Shown piece after piece: positions 36,438 through 45,886 of a DNA stretch of 64,000 bases. Source of the DNA: Anseranas semipalmata (taxonomy: Eukaryota > Chordata > Aves > Anseriformes > Anseranatidae); the NCBI GenBank assembly GCA_013399115.1, contig VXAA01000632.1, positions 62,001 through 126,000 of the forward strand. The letters run 5' to 3'. Under the pieces are notes generated by a model. That model did not search any database. It had not been told where the DNA came from and worked only from the letters and a program-made list of their open reading frames with translations. The stretch's first letter is position 1, and each line of letters starts with the position of its first letter. The position numbers were made by a program, and so were the translations under genes.

Positions 36438-37463
36438 CAAAAAAGAGAGTGCCCAAGATAGCATATAACTCAGCGCCAGGATTTCATCAGCACATAGGCA
36501 AGCCTAATGAATTTCCATGCTCCGCCCTCCTCTGCCAAGAAGCTGATTTTAATATGGGAAATAGACTGCTGCTCAGGATGGAACAGCCCTGGTCAACCTC
36601 AGGAGTCCAGGTATTGGTGCAACTTTTGTCAAAGCCAGAGGTGTTTCGTAGGCATGTCCAGCACTGAGTGCCACATTATTGAGGGCTGGATTTAGCTGTA
36701 GCCCATAACTGTGTTGGAGCTAAACTCTACTTACATGCACAGTAGCACTATCTTTTGGCAGTCACTTGCAAAATTGGGCTTGATCATGCAGAAGTGGGAG
36801 CAAAATTACCAGAAGATGAAATATTAGCTTTATATATAGTTCCTATACCTACCTAGGCTATCTTGCATCTCCTCATTCTACCCTGAGTAACTGAGTATCC
36901 TCAGTTTTCAAGGGTAAGTAACTTTGTGATTACAATATATTTTTCCAACATAAAAGCCATCAGTAAAGTGAATGGGGCTACTCTTGTAAGTGCTTAATGT
37001 CTGATGTAAGAGTCGCATGATCTAGTCCAGAAGTAACACAGTTACCTCAATTACAGCAGTCCCACAAGGCTATTCACAGCGGTACTTAGGAAATGTTGTA
37101 GGCTCAGGCTCTGGTATTATAAACTCCTCAGGGCAGCATGACTGTACACAGGATCTCATCAGTACTTAACAAACAAGTCCTCTATGAGACACTAGATATT
37201 TTTTCATACTGGACTCTTATTATTTTTTTTTTTACATCTAGAAATGAATGCATTGTTATTAAAGAGATAGCAAAACACACAGTCTCACCATATCGCTTTC
37301 CTAAAGCAAGGCAATGCAGAGAGCTGCCATGTGTACTTTTGTGCTTTTTTACATTGTTATCAGGGAAAAGTATGTCTTGCTATTTCCCAGGGGGTTCCCT
37401 GGGACAGTGTCTCAGTGTGAAAGGGCACCATGGTGCTGCCTTGGACAGTTTTCTTTCAATAAG

Positions 37464-37488
37464 TTTTTTTTTTTTTTTTTTTTTTTTT
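37464..37488. repeat. T25 run
   Basis: Twenty-five T, the second longest homopolymer here. The phenylalanine and lysine runs in open frames across it come from the tract. Confidence 0.95.
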
Positions 37489-37889
37489 CCTATTGTAACC
37501 ACTCTGCTCTGCTGCTTCACTGATTTCCCAGCTGTTCTGCTTCTGCAGTGTCTGAAGTCAAATGCAGCAAATCTGTGGCTGAACAGCTCAAAAATAAACA
37601 GCAGATCATGGCAAGAATGAGAAAACCATGAATACATCATTTTCTTTAGACAAAATAGTTCAATTCTCTAATGCGTGCTAGGTGTATGATGTGTGGTGTT
37701 TGTACCCAAACTTCACAGGCAAAAATAACTCTGCCAGGTACCAATTGGGGCATAATAAGACCTTGAGTATCCCACATCAGAGCTGACATAGGAACTCCAA
37801 AAGGTGCAAGGGTTCCAGCACAGAAACTTATTTTATTATTACTTATATCCACGTGCAAAGCTGCGAGTGTCTTCCAGGTAGCATTTAGG

Positions 37890-38022
37890 CTAGACCTAGG
37901 TAGAAGGAGTTAATTGTCCAGGGAGCGCTGAGCTTTCCCTGACGCTGGATGGCTATCATTCTGCTACACAAGGGAATGACAAGATTGAAGGCCCTTCCAA
38001 TCGTTCATTTTTTTTTCTGTGT
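37890..38022 (+). mobile_element. Possible very old CR1 3' end
   Basis: The short string 'gaaggcccttccaatcgttc' (37988-38007), followed by a T run and 'ctgtgtaatg', resembles the terminal block of CR1. Upstream sequence ('gagctttccctgacgctgg') shows only faint resemblance. The match rests on about 30 bp and could be chance. Confidence 0.3.
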
Positions 38023-38946
38023 AATGCCCCAGAAGGCATTATTTCTTGTGTGACTTCATATAGTGAAAAACCAAGCAAAGGAACAAGCAATATCTTCTCA
38101 AGGAAAGCTGATGTTATATTTGCAAAGTATTTTTATTAAAAGTCCTGTTTATAATAAATTATAAAAATATATACATGTGTTAAAAGAAACTTTACAGGAA
38201 TGTGCAATATGCTTTGAAAGTTAAAGTAGAACCATAGACAAAATGGAATGGGTCATTTGCCCCAGGGTGCAGGAATATCTATTCTTGCAGAGAAGTTTGT
38301 CTAGCCCATTGTAGGAAGTTTTCTTTCAAAATAGAAATAATAAAAAAAATATTTCAAATTCTCAGAAAAAATCATATCTACCTGACTCAAAATTCTAATT
38401 CACATTTTTACAAAGCAAACTAAACTACCCAGATGCTTTTCCTCTGGCCTCATTTCAATCAGCTTTATATTAATTAATTAAGTGAATGTAATTGACTATG
38501 TCTACTTCACCCTCTCTAGAAAGAATGTCATACCCAGGATACCTCTTAAAAAGGTGCATAAAGTTATTTTTTCACTTCTACATAAACACATTGTGGTGTA
38601 TGCAATCGATCAAACCTCCAACTAAATTAATGTTACAAAATTTAGCAGTATTTTTAATAGTTTTTGAATTGTATTTTGAATTTATTTATTTATCTTGAAT
38701 GTTATCATTTTCAGGTGCACATCATATTTTACAAACATGCTTTCTCCATATGAGAAAATCTATACCTTGTTTTTTTCATCCGTAAGGATGACAGGTATTA
38801 CCTACACATATAGTGATACAAACTTTATATATTGTCTGGGTAAAACTGAAGAGTTGTGATTCAGATGCATTGGAATTCTTCTTAGACAGGTACTGCTACA
38901 GTTCACCTTATTAGGTGAGACTATGAAGGTACACCCTGCAGACCAA

Positions 38947-38964
38947 TATATTGATATCAATATA
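38947..38964. repeat. Perfect 18-bp palindrome
   Basis: TATATTGATATCAATATA, self-complementary over all 18 bases with an EcoRV site at the centre. It lies 10 bp before an A17 run (38974-38990). AT-rich palindromes can extrude as cruciforms; no factor is assigned. Confidence 0.95.
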
Positions 38965-38973
38965 CTGACACTC

Positions 38974-38990
38974 AAAAAAAAAAAAAAAAA
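38974..38990. repeat. A17 run
   Basis: Seventeen A following 'gacactc'. Confidence 0.92.
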
Positions 38991-39118
38991 TTAAACATCC
39001 CTGAAAACTTCAGCATGCAGGATCCCAGCAGGACAGCCCTTACCTTTCAGCATCCTGCTACAGCAAGCAGGTTGCTCTTATTACCCTGCAAGAACGAAAA
39101 TCCATTGTTTTCATAAAA

Positions 39119-39143
39119 TAAAAAAGAAAGAAAGAAAGAAAAC
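39119..39143. repeat. (GAAA)n short array
   Basis: Four GAAA units flanked by A-rich sequence. Confidence 0.85.
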
Positions 39144-41496
39144 AACAGCAAATGGAAACAAGGAATCACCACTTTCTGAGAGGTTTAGAAACACAGTTTC
39201 AGTATTTCCCAGCATGTACCTAAGCACAACCACTGTTGCTGTCTCCATGTTTATTGCTCTAGGCGATGGAAACTGTAGTTTCTATATTTAATGTATTAAA
39301 ACTGCCTGGTCTCCAAGGTAGCAGGGGTATCTATATACACTAGTAGAATACATTTCAGGCTCAATCACTTTGAAAGCCTTGATAATAGAGGATCACTTGT
39401 ACTTCGGATAACAAAGTTATTTCCTTTAACATCAACAAGCTGCTCAGTTAGTAACTGCATCAGGCATTGATTTTGTTAGCCTGTTTGTAGGCACTGTAGG
39501 GACCTTTTTAACTGATAAAACAACAACAACAAAAAAAATAAAATAAAAAATTGCAGATCATTCTTCATGTGCATTATTTCACAGAGGAGAGCTGACAGGA
39601 GGAGCTATATTAATTAAACCATTACTGATTTGAATGTCAGTTGAACATCTGTAGGACCAGTCCTGGATCTGTCAACTGCTACCTCTTCATTTTAAGACAG
39701 ATTGAAGCCTGAACTTACATCTCAAGCCAAATTTTATACCTGGTTCCTATTGGGACTGTAAATGTGCATTCATTTCCCAGCCTTGCAGCTTAGATCCCGG
39801 ACTAACAGCTTCAGCATACAACGGGATTCAGATGTGGGCTTCTTCCTGCTGTACTCAAGCCTATTTATTTCAATGGGCCAAATATCTGCCTATTTACTCA
39901 TTTGTCATTACCAGGTGCTAAATCAAAAGTATCATAAGCTACTCATTATACATTCCCACAGTCAGAACCTGGCCACCTTTTTCTTTTTCTTGTAAAAAAT
40001 ATTCAGTCTACATTTTTTCCTTATATTGCATGCTTTCTATAAGTAGCAGCAGTACCACAGGACCCAGCACATCCCTCCTCCCACTCCTCACCATATAACT
40101 CCTATTATTGGTAATAGGAACTAGGCATGTCCATGAAAATGAAAGCAGATCCCTTAGCGTAAACTTTTTGACAGAAGTGTTCGTAACAACTTTTCAAAAA
40201 AACATGTCTCGTTTATTTTCCCCTTTCTTCTTCCTAGCTTTATGTCAGTCATCAATCGAACAGGAGACAACTCATTTCATTTCTGTGACACACAATGATG
40301 GACTTGTGTTACAACCCTGACTTATTTTGAGAACTTCAATTTCTCAAGCTGAAAGCCTGAATGTCCCATGCTTGGAAGGGCTATTGATCTGATGTAGATG
40401 GACAGCTCAAGAGGAACTGATACATTCCTTACAGCAATTTTTTCTGACCACTACATAAGGTAGACTTTCTGGTTGTTTGCTGACATCTAAAAACTTTGAT
40501 TCTGTGATTTAACTGATACTCTTTTGCTGTTTTTACTCAATATTTCCCTGTACTATTTGATGTAGGAGTTACTTATTATCTACTACCTAGAATGGAGAAG
40601 CTGGTTCACTGTGATAAAATGTAAGAATTCATAAGGCTGCAGGAACCTATAAATGCACATCACAATAGTACAGCTGCAAATGTGGGCCACTTCCAGATCC
40701 TAATCCTTCACAGTTCTTTTCAGAAAATATAATGTTGCCATGAAACAGGTCTGGATACCCGCTCCCTGCCTCGGACAGGAAGGACCAGCCACTGCAGCAA
40801 GCACAGACCACATCGCATTACGGCGCTGATGGAATAAAAGCTCCCACACCAATTTAACCAAGCAGGCTAATTTTGCTTCAAAGCAGGATAAATTCCAGAT
40901 ATCTGTGTGTCCTCCTTTATGGGTATTCCCTGGCTTTGCCTCGGCTCCCCTGTGCTTCTGCATGGACAGCAGGTACCTGTCAAGCAGGGGGACGTCACAG
41001 AGATGGCAGAGCCCCAGCACCACGCCGGCAGGAACAGCCTCTTGGCTGCCTGCAGATCACAGGAAACAATTCATTCCACTCTTAATGATTTATATAATTT
41101 ATTTGGACTTACTCCTGGCTTATGAGGTTTTCTGCTTTTTCTATTGTAGCTTAGAGAACCAAACGAGAGTCTTTCAGAAACTGGGGGGCAGCTCCTCAAC
41201 TGGGGTAGCCCTATGTGACAGAATTAGCACGTGTTAATATCAACCCAGAATCAGGCCCTGAGTTTCATTATCAGCCTTGCCTTTAAAGAAGGATCTCCTC
41301 CTACAGGACTAATTTAGAGCAATGAAAATTAAACTGCATCTCATCTAATAGTCAAAAAGATCTGCAGAAATTGTCCTCGTTTAAATACCAATTCAACTCT
41401 TTTTCTGTCACAGCAGGCTAGTGTATCCATTTTTTCTTCTAAAAGCCAAATACTATTCAAACAAAACAGTCACTTCCATGTTAATTATACAAAACC

Positions 41497-41570
41497 AAAA
41501 AAAAAAAAAAAAGAGGATAAAAGGAAAGAAAAAAGGGAAATAAAAANGTGACATAAAAAAAAAAAAGGAT
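41497..41570. repeat. A-rich tract with A16 and A12 runs and one ambiguous base
   Basis: A16 (41497-41512), a GGAAAG-rich linker, an isolated n at 41547 and a second A12 run. The n sits inside low-complexity sequence, where base calls are unreliable. Confidence 0.9.
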
Positions 41571-42984
41571 ATTAAAGCATTTTATGAGAACCTAGATTGT
41601 GGACTAAAGCATGATGTGGTCTTAGACCTTTACTTTGTGTACAGAGCCAGACTTTATTCTTTGATATGGTGCATAGTATCACAGTTTGTTATGATTATAA
41701 TGGTTATAATTTTGTTGACATTTGAAAGAAATAAGGAAGGAATAAGCAATAGAGGTAAATGAGGTTGTTCCAGAAAAAGCATCTGTGATTCAGCTGATGG
41801 GAAGAGAGTGTTAGCATCACAGAGTGCTTGTAGTTTTGGTCTCTTGGTAGAGAAAAACCAAATGGCTTGCCCCCACTCCAAAATCTGTGTTATCATTGGG
41901 TTCTTCACTTGAGTTAAATTCCCAGTGAATTAAGAACAAAGACATTCAGGCTCCTTGGGTATTAAGAACAAGTATATTTTTTATCAGAATTGCCTATATG
42001 GAAGTGATAGGGTCAGATTCTCTGTTGGTTTAACCCTTGGCATCAGCAGAGCACAACTCCTAGCACCTATTTAGCACCAAGGAAGGATCTCTGTTGCAGT
42101 ACACAGTAACAAGTACACAGAAGACACTTTTTAAGCACTCCTTCCACCCTGAGCTGGGAGCACTTCTCAGAAGAAACAAGCTAAGGGGATAGCAAGGCTT
42201 TGGAAGACTGATTCAGTGCAGGCTTCTCAAACTTTTTTCACAGCACGACCTATATTTAAATAACTCTCCAGTTTCTTTTCCATCACAAAACTACTATCTC
42301 ACGCACAAAATCCCACATAGTGTCTGTCACTGGCACCTCAGAGGAACAAAGTATTTGCAGAGAGCTCAGTATTTTCCTGTTAATAACCTCTTCCGTCTTG
42401 CTCTGGAAGATACCACAGGGCTTGGGTCAAGGCAGATTTCTGATTCCCATGTGGGAAGGCCAGAAACATCCCTTCCAGCTGCTCAGGCCATGAGCATGGT
42501 CACTTCTCCTCCAGGCAGCTTGAAAGAATTCTTTTTCCCCGTGGAGAAGCAGCAATGCTCCAGCTTTCCCCTCCAGAGGCCCATTTCCCAGCTCCTTCCC
42601 ACCCATTTGGTAACCCAGCTCTCTGAGGTGACAGCAGGGTGAAGGGGACCACAGCAAGGCTTCATTCCTGACAGCCTCTGAGGAGCCATCCCTCCACACT
42701 ACAGAAAATTCAAAAAATAAAAAATTAAAATAAATGTTTGTGGAAATTCCCAGTTAAAGCCTCTGCTTGAACAAAAAGCATAACAGCTTGCATGAACTGC
42801 AGCACTATGACTGTTGCTGGTAATGCTTCCAATGACATCATTGTTTTCCAAATTGCAAAGTGCAGCAGACTGGTTAGGGAAACTGAAGAGTAAGAGCTAA
42901 AGGCAGTGAGGGTTTGAAAGGATGTTAGAAGCAAAAGATGTTTCTTTGGATTGTTTTTCTTATTTTACTAATTCCTTTATTTAC

Positions 42985-42998
42985 TTTTTTTTTTTTTT
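42985..42998. repeat. T14 run
   Basis: Fourteen T followed by GG. Confidence 0.9.
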
Positions 42999-43587
42999 GG
43001 CAAATGTCACTGCAGCAATGTCCAGATAATTAAAACCTTAAATAACATCAGACCTTCCTCAGATCGCTGTGTAACTTCACTATTACCATTCCTGTTCGCA
43101 CACTCCTTAATACTATTATTTTTGTGTGCACAGTCAATCTCAGAGCTTTCAACTAAAATGTTTTTTCAAGTAAATATTGAGCAATGAGGCACAAAAAGCA
43201 TTGCTAAAACACAAATGTATTACAGCCATTGCATTTTCACTCCACATAAATACAAAGTGCTTTTGTCGAGATTTCTGTTTTAGAAATACATGCTGTTTAC
43301 TGTCCGTGCACTCCAAGGGCTTTTTCTTCCCTTTAGGCGGAGGACGCTCAAGGAAGACTGGCAAGTTGCTTTTCCAGGTGCTGGAATAGTGCAAAGCAAT
43401 TGAACCATACTCATGGATGGGGGCCATCTAACTCACAAGGCCAATGGTGTGTTTTCCTTCTTGGCAGCATTTTTGTTCCAGGTGGAATAGTCTTTCATCT
43501 ACATAAAGGAAACTCTTGCTTGTCTCACTCTCAGGTAATGGTCTACAACCACCCAGCTGCAATAAAACATAGAACATATATGCACAT

Positions 43588-43606
43588 ATGCATACATTGT
43601 ATGCAT
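43588..43606. repeat. Perfect 9-bp inverted repeat, 1-nt spacer
   Basis: ATGCATACA-T-TGTATGCAT, inside a 60-bp stretch rich in alternating purine-pyrimidine ATGCATAC units (43575-43627). It probably derives from a decayed dinucleotide/tetranucleotide array. Confidence 0.9.
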
Positions 43607-44264
43607 ACAGACCTACATGCATACATCTTTCTCATGCACCACACACGCAAATGCTGCATACTAAGTTAATTGAAGAAAAAGTAAGACATTTTTTCCTGTT
43701 CTGTTAATGCCAGAAAGCCCCAACATAGCTGCAGGAGAGAGCATTTTTACAACACAGACGCTCCAGACCAGGTTCCAGCTGTCGGAATTTTATGTCCTTG
43801 AGATACTTCTGGAATAACAAAGTGTCATGCACGTCCCTGCCAGTACACGAGATCAGCACATGAGATCAGACGTACAGATGTTGCCTCCACATCCACCCAC
43901 TGGCATCTTATTATCAGTTTAGTTAGTATCCTCCACCCATTTTCAGCCAACTAGGAAGTCAGGAGTTGTAATTTGTGAGAATGAACTGTATAGCAACCAT
44001 TTATCTGAAAAACAAACCTCTGCTGGCAAAAACTTAGGAAGCAAATAGGAATCTTATGGAGGTTTTCTGTCTTGGCACATGTAGATAACTAATGGGGAAT
44101 TGTGAATACACAGCCCCATGAGCAGTGCTACCTCTTAGAAGTGAATGGAGGGACATGGAGCAGAATTGGACAACAAAAATTGTCTTTAATTGGCTCACAA
44201 AAACGTTGTCTTTTGGAAGGAATGTCACAACACCTGACTTCCTTCACCTTTCTTCCCTTCCTTT

Positions 44265-44335
44265 AAGAAATAAAATGTTGAGTGTAAATAAATTAAAAAA
44301 AAAAAAAAAAAAAAGAAGTGTAAAGAAATAAAATG
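44265..44335 (+). repeat. A20 run bracketed by a 13-bp direct repeat
   Basis: AAGAAATAAAATG occurs at 44265-44277 and again at 44323-44335. Between the copies lies a short segment ending in AATAAATT and then A20 (44295-44314). An AATAAA hexamer a few bases upstream of a pure A tract, inside matching direct repeats, resembles the 3' end of a small retrotransposed insertion with a target-site duplication. A tandem duplication of A-rich sequence explains it equally well. Confidence 0.7.
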
Positions 44336-44379
44336 CAGACTTGTGGAGGCTGCTGGGGGAAGTAGCCTCACCGTGGTGG

Positions 44380-45015
44380 CAGGAAGGTGGAGGACATGGT
44401 GAAAACCTGCCTGCGCCCTGAAGGACCAGTGCTGCCTGCTGGCAGGCCAGCCAGAGCCCTCGGTAGGAACTGATGGGCATTAATCACAAGGGTCAGGAAG
44501 GAGATCCCTTGATATCTCAAGTCCTCATTGAATTTCCAGCACCATTGCTATTTGTACTTGTTTAACATAGCAATCTTATCAGCACCGTGCATGGCACAAA
44601 AAGTTCTGCAGAGGAAAACAAGCTCAGGAGGAATGACTGAGTCAAGATAAGTGTTGTATTGTTAATTACTCTACTAATGAATCCAGGAAGAAGGTGGGTT
44701 TGGATTCACTGCTGTACAGACTGGTATTCTGGCAGCTGGGGAAAGACATCTGCTCAGCCCAGGCCTCCGCTGTCTGTGTGTATGATCACACCTTTCTAAT
44801 GAGCATCTTAAAGCACCTCCCGAGCAGAGAGAGCTCAGCCTTGTGCTCACAGCTCCGGGTACCCGGGGGTTAAGCAGCTTAGAGGAGCCTGGAGCTGGGC
44901 CTGCCCAGACTGAGCCCTGGGGGTCCGGTCCCCATGGGGTCCCCGCACTGTGGTGGCAGCACAGGGACCGGCCCCTGCGCTCCCCAAAGGACGAAGGACA
45001 GGAATTTGCCTGTTA
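44380..45015. other. GC-richer patch without a recognisable gene
   Basis: Two GC-rich segments (44380-44470 and 44840-45000) within AT-rich DNA. They contain the 12-bp palindrome CCGGGTACCCGG (44855-44866) and the CCCCATGGGG palindrome near 44930-44940. Between them lies a composite AP-1/GATA site (44638-44651). Open frames in several overlapping frames reflect composition. This may be a regulatory element or an old GC-rich repeat. Confidence 0.4.
44638..44651 (+). promoter_or_regulatory. Composite AP-1/NF-E2 and GATA site
   Basis: TGAGTCA (44638-44644) is immediately followed by AGATAAG (44645-44651). A further TGACT half-site overlaps upstream. Adjacent NF-E2/AP-1 and GATA motifs are known in erythroid and megakaryocytic enhancers. 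Confidence 0.35.
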
Positions 45016-45780
45016 TGTTTTCCCTCCTTTGCTGCAATTATGATTCCTTGCTTAAGTTTCCAGCCTTTAATTGGGCTGGAAAATTACAGTCACAGCACGG
45101 TGGGGGGGGAGGGAAGAAAAAAAATCCCAGCTACTCTGCCTGACTGAAACGTCTGTTTTCATTTACTGCACCGTGCTCCTGAGATACTTTGTGAAGTAGA
45201 CTAGAATAAGGATATCTTGAATTAAAAAGATGTTCTGCCCTTCTTGGCTGCTCTGCCTCTCCCTGTGCAAAGAGAGGTGCCCAGGATGGCCTCTGCAGGG
45301 GAGTTTGGCCCGGGTAGCTTTGTGTGGGAGGTGATATAAATAGATAAAAGCCTCACTCATGGAATACAAGCTTATTTCTATGTACACCTTCCTCAGTGGC
45401 ACACAGTGACACATAATCTCTGTGGCTCCTTCTTGCCAGAGAGGCCCACTCACAAGTTTTCTGTTGAACACGGCTATTAACACTGCATTGCGTTCCCAGG
45501 AAAAAGTGCCACTGCCGAGAAAACAGCGTCAGTTCCTATTGCACAACATGTGAATTCAAGCCACCACCATACTTTCTTAATCAAGTCCTCTAGCACAATT
45601 AAGTAAAGTGTGGAGGGTTAAAAGTGGGTTTTCTCACACCTGCCTCCCCACTAACCAGAGCAAAGTTAGAACGTTTCTAAAGACGAAGATCACTCTTGCC
45701 TGGAATTCAAAGACCGTTCACCTGATGGCAAAGAAGGAGGCTAATTTAGCTTAAATCCCCTCAAAAGGTGTGGGTAGGTG

Positions 45781-45796
45781 AGGTCAGGGGAGGTCA
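45781..45796 (+). promoter_or_regulatory. Perfect DR4 nuclear receptor element
   Basis: AGGTCA-GGGG-AGGTCA: two exact consensus half-sites spaced by four bases, the preferred arrangement for thyroid hormone receptor/RXR and LXR/RXR heterodimers (also bound by CAR/PXR). The upstream flank 'ggtg' and downstream 'gg' are compatible with binding. No promoter is recognisable nearby, so a role would be as a distal element. Confidence 0.55.
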
Positions 45797-45859
45797 GGAA
45801 TCAGTTCACACAAAGCATTACAGAGCAACTGAGCGCAGTTCTACTTCAGAAGGTTTTTT

Positions 45860-45886
45860 AATTCATCTCTGAGGCAGAGATGAATT
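45860..45886. repeat. Perfect 12-bp stem hairpin with 3-nt loop
   Basis: AATTCATCTCTG-AGG-CAGAGATGAATT: both 12-base arms are exactly complementary. The flanking T6 on the left and AAAA on the right could extend the stem imperfectly. The stem is too short for a microRNA precursor. It lies 63 bp after the DR4 element. Confidence 0.9.

Larger units (their letters stand above)
35441..38946. other. Unique sequence with long T runs
   Basis: T18 and T25 runs and a doubtful CR1 end are the only annotated items. Open frames (up to 160 codons at 37138-37620) run through T runs and are artefacts. Confidence 0.55.
38991..44264. other. Unique sequence, no gene recognised
   Basis: Simple repeats apart, 40700-41100 and 42355-42700 are GC-richer and open in several frames at once, with no recognisable protein. 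Confidence 0.55.

Noticed and set aside
37138..37620. 160-codon plus-strand ORF
   Set aside because: Runs through T11 and T25 tracts; the apparent phenylalanine stretches are low-complexity artefacts.
39451..39475. Resemblance of 'ctgcatcaggcattgat' to mature miR-217
   Set aside because: The match has mismatches in the middle, and flanking sequence does not form the required hairpin.
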